Positions 1 through 7,460 of a DNA stretch of 52,719 nt are shown here, piece after piece; within the stretch, counting starts at the first letter, position 1; every line of letters begins with the position of its first letter. Source of the DNA: Rhodobiaceae bacterium (GTDB lineage Bacteria > Pseudomonadota > Alphaproteobacteria > Rhizobiales > JANQQB01); the NCBI GenBank assembly GCA_028285165.1, contig JANQQB010000455.1, positions 1 to 52,719 on the forward strand. Reading direction: 5' to 3'. The position numbers and the translations under genes are program-made. A model generated the notes under the pieces. That model was not told where the DNA came from. It saw only the letters and a list, made by a program, of their open reading frames with translations, and did not search any database.

Positions 1-530
1 ACCTCGTCGAACAGCATCACATCGGGGTTCATCGCCAGTGATCGGGCAATCGCGACACGCTGCTGCTGCCCGCCGGACAATTCACCGGGATAATTGTCCT
101 CCTTGCCCTCCAAACGAACCTTCTTGATGAGCGAGCGGGCGCGTTCCTCGACCTGGGCCCTTGGCTCCTTCAGCACCTTGATCGGCGCCATCATGACGTT
201 TTCGAGCGCGGTCTTGTGGGGAAAGAGATTGTATTGCTGGAACACCATGCCGACCTTTTTGCGCAGTTCCAGCTTGTCGAGATCGGGCGCGTGCACTTCT
301 TGGCCTTCGACCTGGATCGAGCCCTTCTGGATGTCGTTGAGCGCATTGATGCAGCGTATGAGCGTGGACTTACCCGACCCGGACGGCCCGATGATGCAGA
401 TGACCTCGCCCTTCATGACGTCGAGCGAGACGCCTTTCAGAACCTCAAGCTCGCCGAAACTCTTGTACACATCGCGAAGCGAGACGATCGGCTGATCGGG
501 TGTCCAGGCTCCAGTTTGCGCTTGGGTCAT
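1..530 (-). CDS. Amino-acid ABC transporter ATP-binding protein (partial, C-terminus outside window)
   Basis: This is the ATPase of a polar-amino-acid-type ABC importer; it hydrolyses ATP on the cytoplasmic face to drive uptake through the two permeases encoded just upstream on the same strand. The translation from the ATG at 530-528 shows a Walker A motif (GPSGSGKST), a Q-loop (VFQQYNLF), the ABC signature ([14 protein letters not shown]) and a Walker B motif (VMLFDEV) just before the window edge. The usual family length is about 240-260 residues, so roughly the last 70 residues, including the H-loop, are missing. It lies 15 bp downstream of the permease gene and is probably the last gene of a regulator-binding protein-permease-permease-ATPase operon. 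The family is clear; the substrate is not visible from the ATPase. Confidence 0.93.
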   Translation of the reverse strand, partial: MTQAQTGAWTPDQPIVSLRDVYKSFGELEVLKGVSLDVMKGEVICIIGPSGSGKSTLIRCINALNDIQKGSIQVEGQEVHAPDLDKLELRKKVGMVFQQYNLFPHKTALENVMMAPIKVLKEPRAQVEERARSLIKKVRLEGKEDNYPGELSGGQQQRVAIARSLAMNPDVMLFDE

Positions 531-545
531 GGTGTGTCGTCCGGA

Positions 546-1466
546 CTAGAGTTTGACGGCGAATCTGCGCTCAAGGGCGATCGTCCAGCGCGCAATCGGG
601 TAGCAATAGGCAAAAAAGATCAAAAGCGCGAAGCCGAAGAACGGCACCAGCAGCTCCGGATGGTTGTCCTCCGCCTCGATCGCCTGACGGGAGAGATTGA
701 TGATCTCCTCCACGCCCAGGAGCGAGCAAAGCGGCGTGGCCATGGTCAGGATCGCGTACCAGTTCATCCACGGCGGGATCATGCGCTTGAAGCATTGCGG
801 CAGGATGATTTCGAAAAGGGTTTGGCGGCGCGAAAACGCAAGGCTTTCGGCCGCTTCCCATTGCCCTGACGGGACCGAGTTGATCGCCCCGCGCACGACC
901 TCGGCAATGTTGGCCATGATCGGCAGCGACAGGCCGATGACAGCCTTCATCCAGGCCGGGAAGGGGATGATCAGTCCGAAGATTTCAAACTCGAAGGGGA
1001 AGGCCAGAAGCACGATGAACAACAGCACGAGCCAGGGCGAATTCCGAAAGAGCTGGGTGATGAAGATTGCCGGGTATCGGATTAGGCGCAGCGGCGATAT
1101 CTGCATCAATCCGAGCAGAACGCCGAGGCCCGTGCCGATGGCCATGGCAAAGAAGCTGATCAGGATGTTGAACAGAAAGCCGTCCACCACGATGAACGGG
1201 ATCCATTTGAACAAGGCCTGGAAGGCTTCCGTGTAGGTGTAGCGGCCCTGTGCCATCGCAAGGGCCGGCCAGAGCGCGATGATCGCCGCGATCACCAGCA
1301 TGCCGCGCCAGCCGAGCGAGGCGAGAAAACGCGAGAGCATCAGCGGATCATGGGTCGTGCGCCCCGCCGGATCGAAGGGTTTGAGCACAGCCAGGTCGGT
1401 CGAGGCTTCGCGGGTGACGCCCGGAATTCCGGGGACGGCATGCAGGGAGGAACGGGATCCGGTCAT
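546..1466 (-). CDS. Amino-acid ABC transporter permease (HisM/GlnP type)
   Basis: Inner-membrane permease subunit, 306 residues, of the polar amino acid ABC family. It has several hydrophobic membrane segments and the cytoplasmic EAA loop that contacts the ATPase (QWEAAESLAFSRRQTLFEIILPQ, given here only as the key stretch EAAESLAFSRRQT around residues 200-215). A hydrophilic N-terminal extension of roughly 45 residues precedes the first membrane span. I chose the ATG at 1466 because it overlaps the stop of the preceding permease in an ATGA arrangement, the usual sign of translational coupling; a longer reading frame to 1508 exists but has no reason to be used. Together with the neighbouring permease it would form the heterodimeric channel. 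Substrate is unknown; the context with a methylated-glycine-type dehydrogenase suggests an amino acid or N-methyl amino acid. Confidence 0.9.
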   Translation of the reverse strand: MTGSRSSLHAVPGIPGVTREASTDLAVLKPFDPAGRTTHDPLMLSRFLASLGWRGMLVIAAIIALWPALAMAQGRYTYTEAFQALFKWIPFIVVDGFLFNILISFFAMAIGTGLGVLLGLMQISPLRLIRYPAIFITQLFRNSPWLVLLFIVLLAFPFEFEIFGLIIPFPAWMKAVIGLSLPIMANIAEVVRGAINSVPSGQWEAAESLAFSRRQTLFEIILPQCFKRMIPPWMNWYAILTMATPLCSLLGVEEIINLSRQAIEAEDNHPELLVPFFGFALLIFFAYCYPIARWTIALERRFAVKL

Positions 1467-2224
1467 GCGCGCGTCCCGTAGCCGGGGATCGACAAGGCGC
1501 GTTCCCAACGGTTCATGCCCAGAACGAGAACGCCAACCAGTCCGATATAGACCACGAAGAGCAAGAGCATCGTCGGGTATTGCGCGGAGGGAAAGTCGTT
1601 CCAGATCGTGACGGCCTGGTAGAGGAGTTCAGGCACCGCAATGGCGAAGGCCTGCGTCGTGGTCTTGATAAGATTGACGAGATTGTTGTTCAGCGACGGC
1701 AGGCAGACCCGGAAGGCCAGCGGAAAGACCACTTCGGTATAGGTCTGCAGCCGCGAGAAACCGAGGGATTCAGACGCCTCGCGCGTCGATTCCGGAACCG
1801 CTTCGATGCCGGCCCGGAAAATCTCCACGTTGAAGGCGCCGGCAAAAAACGACAGCGAAATGATGGCCCAGCCAACATTGGAAATGATCGGTTGTTGCAA
1901 CCATCCGTCGGGCGAATAGGTCGGGGTGAACTGCCCGAGCGCGAAGTAGAAGAACAACAGCTGGACGAAGGGCGGCGTGTTCCGGAAGAACTGGATGTAG
2001 CCCTGGACGATGGCACGCAGGACGCGGGACGGGGACCCCTGGGCCCAGGCGCCGACGATGCCGATGATCACCGAAAAGACGACGCAGGCGACCGAGAGCA
2101 TGACTGTGTAATACAGCCCCTCCACGATGCGGTTCCAGGATCGCTCTTCGTGGAAGAAGATGAAGTTCCAGCGCGGATGGTCTTCCGCAAGCTGGAGGAA
2201 AAACTCCCGGAACAGGTCCAGCAT
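1463..2224 (-). CDS. Amino-acid ABC transporter permease (HisQ/GlnP type)
   Basis: Second inner-membrane permease, 253 residues. The N-terminus (MLDLFREFFLQLAEDHPRWN) is soluble. Transmembrane helices follow, and the EAA loop is visible as REASESLGFSRLQTYTEVV around residues 148-166, where it docks onto the ATPase. The motif QFFRNTPPFVQLLFFYF is typical of this permease family. The gene starts 67 bp downstream of the binding-protein gene, across an intrinsic terminator-like hairpin, so its expression is probably lower than that of the binding protein. Its stop codon overlaps the start of the next permease by 4 bp. Function by family is high confidence; substrate is not resolved. Confidence 0.91.
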   Translation of the reverse strand: MLDLFREFFLQLAEDHPRWNFIFFHEERSWNRIVEGLYYTVMLSVACVVFSVIIGIVGAWAQGSPSRVLRAIVQGYIQFFRNTPPFVQLLFFYFALGQFTPTYSPDGWLQQPIISNVGWAIISLSFFAGAFNVEIFRAGIEAVPESTREASESLGFSRLQTYTEVVFPLAFRVCLPSLNNNLVNLIKTTTQAFAIAVPELLYQAVTIWNDFPSAQYPTMLLLFVVYIGLVGVLVLGMNRWERALSIPGYGTRA

Positions 2225-2251
2225 TCAGCCCCCGCAATCCTTGCCCGTCCT

Positions 2252-2282
2252 ACAAAAAAGGGGCGCCTGAGGCGGCGCCCCT
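2252..2282 (-). terminator. Intrinsic terminator / attenuating hairpin between binding-protein and permease genes
   Basis: Perfect 9-bp inverted repeat AGGGGCGCC / GGCGCCCCT (2259-2267 and 2274-2282) with a 6-nt loop. On the minus strand it is followed directly by a run of six T, the classic Rho-independent form. It lies right after the stop of the substrate-binding protein gene and before the permeases of the same apparent operon. The likely effect is partial termination, giving more binding protein than membrane subunits. Confidence 0.85.
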
Positions 2283-2291
2283 CGTGCCGGA

Positions 2292-3125
2292 TTACTCCGT
2301 GAGCCAGTCGCTGTATTTTTCGTTCTTGTCTTTGAGATAGGCGGTGGGCTGGATGCCCCATTTTTTCTCGAGTTCGATCAGGGCGCCGGACTGGTGCCAG
2401 TTGTACTGCATGCCGGACATGAACTGGCCGAAGACACAATTCTTTTCGGCGAGCGGTACCGCCAGGGCCCAGGGATTGTCGTCCTCGGATTGAAGCGGCA
2501 TTTCGAACTCGTCCCAATTGCCGGAGGCGAGGTCGGATCCGATCGAGGAATCGTCATAGACCCACGCGATGCACTTGCGGTCGCGCAGCGCCTGTTTGGC
2601 CTCCGCATTGCCGGTGAACGCGACGATCTTGGCGCCATAACGTTCCTCGACGATCTGGTTGTAGAACGCGCCCTGCTTGCCGCAAACTGGCTTGTCGCGC
2701 AGGTCTTCCCAGCTTTTGAGGCCGAGTTGCTTGGCCGACATGATGTTGGTGCCGGACGTGTAATAATTGGGGCCGACAATGCCGACGATCTCACGGCGAT
2801 CCTTGCGGTCGGACATGGTCGCAATCATCAGATCGATCTTGCCCTGCTCAAGGAATTGCATCCGGTTTGACGACTGGACCGCGACCACTTCCAGGTCGAC
2901 GCCCATCTTGTCGGCGACGTCCTTGGCCATATCGACTTCCATGCCGACAATGTCGCCATTGGTATCGCGATAGCCCCAGGGCTTGTAGTCGGCCTTCACG
3001 CCGACCACGATCTTGCCGCGCTCCATCACGCGGTTCCAGGTCTCGTTGGTACAAGCGGCGGCAAAGGCCGCTGTCGACGACATGAACATTGCGACGGCCG
3101 TTGTGGCTGCAAGCATTCTTTTCAT
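2292..3125 (-). CDS. Amino-acid ABC transporter substrate-binding protein (SBP_bac_3 family)
   Basis: Periplasmic binding protein of 277 residues with a clear Sec signal peptide (MKRMLAATTAVAMFMSSTAAFA, cleavage after AFA near residue 22). The mature protein has the family 3 bilobed fold signature: GKIVVGVKADYKPWGY, then GMEVDMAKDVADKMG, and the hinge and second-lobe stretch GKIDLMIATMSDRKDRRE, where an acidic residue and an arginine normally bind the alpha-amino-acid group. It contains extra cysteines (mature N-terminal C, VCGKQ, KCIAW, NCVFG) that could pair in the periplasm. It is the first transport gene after the regulator and precedes the hairpin. It delivers ligand to the permeases; the ligand is probably an amino acid or a close derivative, but the sequence alone does not say which. 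Confidence 0.92.
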   Translation of the reverse strand: MKRMLAATTAVAMFMSSTAAFAAACTNETWNRVMERGKIVVGVKADYKPWGYRDTNGDIVGMEVDMAKDVADKMGVDLEVVAVQSSNRMQFLEQGKIDLMIATMSDRKDRREIVGIVGPNYYTSGTNIMSAKQLGLKSWEDLRDKPVCGKQGAFYNQIVEERYGAKIVAFTGNAEAKQALRDRKCIAWVYDDSSIGSDLASGNWDEFEMPLQSEDDNPWALAVPLAEKNCVFGQFMSGMQYNWHQSGALIELEKKWGIQPTAYLKDKNEKYSDWLTE

Positions 3126-3186
3126 GATTACTTCCTCTTGTTGTTGGCGGGTTTCCGTCTAGGATCTTTTGAATTGGACCCGGCAA

Positions 3187-4050
3187 TCACTTTCGGTCCA
3201 AGTCGCGGTTTTGTTTCTCCAATTCCCGGATGCGAGTTTGTACAGGCTTGCCGCCCTGCGCAACCTGCATGCCGATCAAAGCCTCCAGAAAAACGACGGT
3301 CGATGCATAAGACGAGAAAAACTGCGGGCTTTCGGACGGCAGAATGAAACCATGCGTCGCGTGGGACAAAGCCGGACAGGTATGGCTGTCGGTGACGACC
3401 ATGACTATTGCGCCTTTTGCGGATGCGCTTTCTGCCGCGTGCAGCGATCGTGGCGTGAACGGCGCCTTGACGATAACAAACACGACGTCTTTCGGGCCGG
3501 CATCGACCAGCGCCTGGCCGATACCGGCACTGGGAACGTCTGCCCGTCGCCAGTCGGCTGAAAGCCAGCTGCCCATGTAGCAGAAATAGTCGGCCAGCCC
3601 TGCCGAACTGCGCCCGCCGACAACGATGACACGGCGCGCCCGACCGAGGGTCCGTGCCGCTTCGTCCATGCGTTCACGGCTGACAAGGCGCGATGTGGCG
3701 TCGATGTTGGCGACGCAGGCTTCGGCCTGTCGGTCGAAGAAATGGCGGACCCCGTCACTGTTTTCAGCCTGCAGACGCCGCGCCTTTTCCGAGAAGGCCT
3801 GGGTTTGCTGGCCGATCTCGGTGCGGCTTGCTTCGCGCATCGCCTCGTAACTGTCGAACCCGATCTGGCGCGCCAGGCGCGAAAACGTGGCAGGTGAGAC
3901 GGCCGCCTCGGCGGCCACGCTTCGCAGGCTCCGTGAGGCCACGTCGAGCGGGTTTTGAACCACATAATCGGCCGCGTCGCGCAGCTTGCCGCTCAGCACG
4001 GGGTAGTGCCGGCCGATCGCGTCTCCGACGGTTTCAGATCGTGCTCCCAT
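3187..4050 (-). CDS. RpiR/MurR-family transcriptional regulator (HTH + SIS)
   Basis: A 287-residue DNA-binding repressor or activator. The N-terminal RpiR helix-turn-helix spans about residues 10-85 (SLRSVAAEAAVSPATFSRLARQIGFDSYEAMR is the recognisable part, key stretch AVSPATFSRLARQIGF). A sugar-isomerase (SIS) ligand-binding domain covers about residues 120-260, with the phosphate-loop-like segment VIVVGGRSSAGLADYF. The SIS domain normally senses a phosphosugar, but RpiR members next to amino-acid transporters and dehydrogenases are common. The start at 4050 has a good ribosome site (AGGGAG) just upstream. It sits 61 bp upstream of the binding-protein gene on the same strand and diverges from the dehydrogenase gene, with palindromes in the shared gap, so it very likely regulates the whole cassette. 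Confidence 0.9.
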   Translation of the reverse strand: MGARSETVGDAIGRHYPVLSGKLRDAADYVVQNPLDVASRSLRSVAAEAAVSPATFSRLARQIGFDSYEAMREASRTEIGQQTQAFSEKARRLQAENSDGVRHFFDRQAEACVANIDATSRLVSRERMDEAARTLGRARRVIVVGGRSSAGLADYFCYMGSWLSADWRRADVPSAGIGQALVDAGPKDVVFVIVKAPFTPRSLHAAESASAKGAIVMVVTDSHTCPALSHATHGFILPSESPQFFSSYASTVVFLEALIGMQVAQGGKPVQTRIRELEKQNRDLDRK

Positions 4051-4091
4051 GGTTCTCCCTCAGGTCCGGCTTCAAGTGTTCTAATTGTTTC

Positions 4092-4118
4092 TTGACATGT
4101 CAAATGAAAAAACATTTG
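4092..4118. promoter_or_regulatory. Palindromic operator candidate in the divergent RpiR / dehydrogenase control region
   Basis: Two adjoining inverted repeats lie in the 106-bp divergent gap. TTGACATGTCAA (4092-4103) is a perfect 12-bp palindrome, and it contains a consensus -35 hexamer TTGACA on both strands. CAAATG-AAAAAA-CATTTG (4101-4118) has perfect 6-bp arms and overlaps it by 3 bp. A regulator bound here could block both promoters at once. The -10 elements at a 17-bp spacing (TTTGTT on plus, AACACT on minus) are poor, so the promoter assignment is tentative. The palindromes themselves are read directly from the sequence. Confidence 0.55.
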
Positions 4119-4156
4119 TTTCAAATTGCCTGATCGAACCGGACAGACCTTCCCCG

Positions 4157-6580
4157 ATGACCGAGATGCCGTCCTTGCCTTCCCATGCCTCCGTGGTCGT
4201 TGTGGGCGGCGGCGTCATGGGGTGTTCGACGATCTTTCACCTGGCGACGTCAGGCGTTTCGGATGCGCTCTTGCTGGAGCGCAACAAACTCACTTCCGGC
4301 ACGACATGGCATTCGGCGGCGCAGGTTCGGGCGCTTCGGTCGACCCGCAACCTGACGGAACTGATCCGCTATTCGATCGATCTCTATGGCCGCCTCGAAG
4401 CCGAGACCGGGCAGGCGACCGGGTGGATCAACAAGGGGTCGCTGTCGATCGCCACGACACCTGACCGCATGGTGCATGTTGAACGGCAGGCGTCGCTGGC
4501 GCGGCTTTTCGATGTCCGCGCGGAGGTCATCTCGAGCGACGCGGCGCTTGAGCGCTGGCCGCTGATGAACGCCGACGACGTCTTGGGAGCGGTCTGGTCG
4601 CCCGATGACGGACGGGTCAGCCCGTCCGATCTGTGCGCGGCCCTCGTCAAGGGTGCGCGGTCGCGCGGTGCCCGCGTTTTTGAGGATACCGGCGTTACCG
4701 GGATTCTGACGCGCGACAATCGCGTGGTGGGTGTCGAGACGGATCGGGGACCGGTCCGCTGCGATGCGGTTGCGCTGTGCACAGGTTTGTGGAGCCGGGA
4801 CGCGGCGGCGATGGGCGGCGTCGGTGTGCCGGTCTGGCCGTGTCACCACTTCTATCTGCTGACCCGGCCGATTGACGGCATTGTCGGCAACGTGCCGACG
4901 CTGTCCGATCATGACGGGCATCTTTACATCCGGGACGACAGCGGTGGGCTGCTTGTCGGGTGTTTCGAGCCGTTCGGCAAACCTATTGATCCCGAGATCC
5001 TTGGTTCGGACTTCGCCTTTCAGCTGCTTCCGGAGGACTGGGACCATTTCGAGCCGATGATGGGAAACGCATTGCATCGTCTGCCGGCGCTTGAAACGGC
5101 GGAGGTAAAGATGCTGCTGAACGGACCGGAATCCTTCACGCCTGACGGATCGTTCCTGCTCGGCGAGACGGCGGAAACGCGCGGGCTGTTCCTGGGCTGC
5201 GGAATGAACTCCGTCGGGGTCGCGACCGGTGGCGGTGCGGGCATGGCCTTGGCCCATGCCATCCGCGCAGGCGCGCTGCCGATGGATCTGCATGAATGCG
5301 ACCCGAACCGTTTCCCTGCCTGCTTCAACAGCGCCGAGGTGCTGGCCGCGCGGGTCCCTGAAGTCCTGGGCAAGCACTACGAGATCACCTTTCCCGGGCG
5401 GCAATGGTCGACCGCGCGGAACCTGACCCTGTTGCCCGCCCATGCGCTCTGGTGCGAGCGGGGCGCGCATTTCGGACAGGTCTTCGGATGGGAGCGACCG
5501 CTCTTCTTCGGCAAGACCGAGGAACCCGGTCTCACATTTGGCCGGCCGGACTGGCATGACCGTGTCGCTGCGGAAGTCGATGCGGCGCACAATCGCGTCG
5601 CTCTGTTCGATCAGTCGACTTTCGGGAAGATCGATGTGAGGGGGCGCGACGCGGCGACCTTTCTGGATCGCATCTGCACCAATCGCATGAATCGAAGTGT
5701 GGGCGCGACGATCTACACGCTGATGCTCAATGAGGCGGGCGGGATCCTGTCCGACCTCACGGCGGTCCGGTTGGCGCCGGATCATTTTCGACTTTATGTG
5801 GGCACCGCCGCCGTGAGGCGCGATCTTGCCCATCTCAGGCGGCATGTTCGTTCCGGCGATGATGTTGCCGTCGTCGATGTCACGGAAGACTTCGCCGTCT
5901 TCGGGGTAATGGGCCCGGGAGCAGCCGGTCTTGTCGACCGGCTCGGCGGAGGCAGGCTGACATCGCTGGCTTATTTTCGCGCCGCTTCGGCAACTCTTGC
6001 CGGCATCGATGTGGTCGGCGCGCGCCTGTCCTATGTGGGCGAGGCCGGGTGGGAGCTCACGGTGCCCACTGAAGGCGCGGCACATCTGGCCCTTGCGATC
6101 CTGGAGGCCGGCGCGCAGCCGGCCGGCCTGTTTGCCCAGACCTCCATGAGGATCGAGAAACGGTTTCTTGCCTATGGGCACGACATCGACACCGACACGA
6201 CACCCTATGAAGCCGGCCTCGGCTTCGCGGTCGATGAGGAGAAAGGCTTTGTCGGCTGCGCGGGTTTGAAGGCTCTGCCGGAGCACCGACGGACCAACCG
6301 GATCATCACACTTGTATTGGACGATCCGGAGGCGGTCCCGCTTGGAGGCGAACCCGTTCTGGCCGACGGCAAGATCCTCGGCATGACCACGTCGGCGGCC
6401 TATGGTTTCCGGCTTGGGCGCGCCGTCGCGCTCTGCACATTACGGGATCCAGCCGATCAGAATGGACCGTCGCGCGTTGAAATCGACATTGCCGGTCGTT
6501 TGTTCGGCGGCACGGTCGTGGTCGGTGCTGCCTATGATCCGAAAGGTTCGAGAATGCGATCCCTCAAGGGGCAGGGTTGA
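4157..6580 (+). CDS. FAD-dependent dimethylglycine/sarcosine dehydrogenase-type oxidoreductase with GcvT-like folate domain
   Basis: An 807-residue two-part enzyme. Residues about 12-380 form a DAO-type FAD domain: a Rossmann dinucleotide loop VVVVGGGVMGCSTIFHLA, then SGTTWHSAAQ, in which the histidine near residue 52 matches the one that carries covalent FAD in dimethylglycine and sarcosine dehydrogenases. A linker domain follows, and residues about 430-800 are a GcvT/aminomethyltransferase-like fold (FGKIDVRGRDAATFLDRICTN, key stretch FGKIDVRGRDAA; then YVGEAGWELTVPTE), which in this family transfers the released one-carbon unit to tetrahydrofolate. The expected reaction is oxidative demethylation of an N-methylglycine-type substrate. 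I chose the ATG at 4157 because the family begins only a few residues before the Rossmann strand; frames from 4085 or 4097 run through the control region. It is divergent from its likely regulator and transporter. Substrate within the family is uncertain. Confidence 0.85.
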   Translation: MTEMPSLPSHASVVVVGGGVMGCSTIFHLATSGVSDALLLERNKLTSGTTWHSAAQVRALRSTRNLTELIRYSIDLYGRLEAETGQATGWINKGSLSIATTPDRMVHVERQASLARLFDVRAEVISSDAALERWPLMNADDVLGAVWSPDDGRVSPSDLCAALVKGARSRGARVFEDTGVTGILTRDNRVVGVETDRGPVRCDAVALCTGLWSRDAAAMGGVGVPVWPCHHFYLLTRPIDGIVGNVPTLSDHDGHLYIRDDSGGLLVGCFEPFGKPIDPEILGSDFAFQLLPEDWDHFEPMMGNALHRLPALETAEVKMLLNGPESFTPDGSFLLGETAETRGLFLGCGMNSVGVATGGGAGMALAHAIRAGALPMDLHECDPNRFPACFNSAEVLAARVPEVLGKHYEITFPGRQWSTARNLTLLPAHALWCERGAHFGQVFGWERPLFFGKTEEPGLTFGRPDWHDRVAAEVDAAHNRVALFDQSTFGKIDVRGRDAATFLDRICTNRMNRSVGATIYTLMLNEAGGILSDLTAVRLAPDHFRLYVGTAAVRRDLAHLRRHVRSGDDVAVVDVTEDFAVFGVMGPGAAGLVDRLGGGRLTSLAYFRAASATLAGIDVVGARLSYVGEAGWELTVPTEGAAHLALAILEAGAQPAGLFAQTSMRIEKRFLAYGHDIDTDTTPYEAGLGFAVDEEKGFVGCAGLKALPEHRRTNRIITLVLDDPEAVPLGGEPVLADGKILGMTTSAAYGFRLGRAVALCTLRDPADQNGPSRVEIDIAGRLFGGTVVVGAAYDPKGSRMRSLKGQG

Positions 6581-6618
6581 TTTTGAAGGTCGCGAACGAA
6601 CGCCGCACTTTGGCCTGA

Positions 6619-7231
6619 TCACGTCGCTCCGTTCAGAACATGCGGCGCCACGTGTTCGGCCGCCTCGATCATCGCATCATAATGGGAGATCACGATGTCC
6701 GGCGCCAGTTCGCGGACCGGGACTTCGGTATAGCCGAAGTCGACGGCAATCACCGGGATCTCGGCACGTTTGGCGGTGGTGATGTCGGTGATGGAATCGC
6801 CGACCATGACGGCCTGGCCGGCCTTGCCGCCGGCTTTCTTGATCGTACCGAAAAGGTGGGACGGGTCGGGTTTTCGTCTGGAAAACGTGTCGGCGCCGCA
6901 GATCGCGGCGAAGCGGTCGATGAGGTCGAGCTTTTCCAGAAGCAGGCGCGACAGGCGCTCACCCTTGTTGGTGCAGACGGCAAGCGTGCAGCCGCGGGCT
7001 TCCAGTTCGTCGAGCGCCTCGATCAGTCCTGGAAACGGCTGGTTTTCGTCGGTGATGTGATTGGCACAATAGGCCAGGAACGCCTTTGACATCCGATCGT
7101 CGGACGGATCTTGGTGGGGTCGACGGGCGCATGACCGTCTTCAAAGAGCGCTCGGTTCAGGATGGCGACGATGTCCAGCGCGGTGTCGATCAGGTGCCGT
7201 TGAGGTCGAAGGCGATGACGGGGCGAGGCAT
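6619..7231 (-). pseudogene. Broken second copy of phosphoglycolate phosphatase gph
   Basis: This is a decayed copy of the intact gph at 9456-10148. The copy begins at an ATG (7231) encoding MPRPVIAFDLNGT, where the second aspartate of the HAD motif DxDGT is already changed to asparagine. A one-base loss in the GGCACC(C)TG stretch then puts a stop codon directly after that point. A second lesion, a 76-bp deletion relative to the intact copy (equivalent to 9936-10011), lies near 7094 and has a short CCG match at its edges. Downstream of it the original frame is open to 6619 and encodes 150-odd residues almost identical in protein to the intact copy, including the phosphate-binding GDSITD. Without the N-terminal nucleophile region no active phosphatase can be made. 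Confidence 0.9.
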
Positions 7232-7303
7232 GCCAATCTCCGTCGATAGAGGACAGGTCGGGCCTGCGGGATCGCCAGACCGCTGGCATGCCCGTGGACG
7301 ATT
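6636..7303. repeat. Direct repeat copy A (gph region, degenerate)
   Basis: This block aligns in the same orientation with 9476-10221. It covers the gph coding part and about 70 bp upstream of its start; the upstream match includes GGGATCGCC and ends at GACGAT at both copies. Identity is patchy: some stretches are identical over tens of bases, others differ at many third codon positions. Outside the block the two flanks are unrelated. Confidence 0.88.
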
Positions 7304-7460
7304 TTTTAGTTACAGTGTCCCGCGCGGGACGTTCGTCAAATGTTCGAGCCCGGCATTTGAGCAGTCACCTTTGGACATTACGATAGGCCGGGCACGATTC
7401 TGCTGGGGCACCGACTCCTTCCGAACAACAAGCAAAGAAAGCCTACGCTCCCTGTCGCCG

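Noticed and set aside
4250-6286. A 678-codon open frame on the minus strand
   Set aside because: It lies wholly inside the dehydrogenase gene, is arginine- and proline-rich, matches no family and is the expected shadow of a GC-rich gene.
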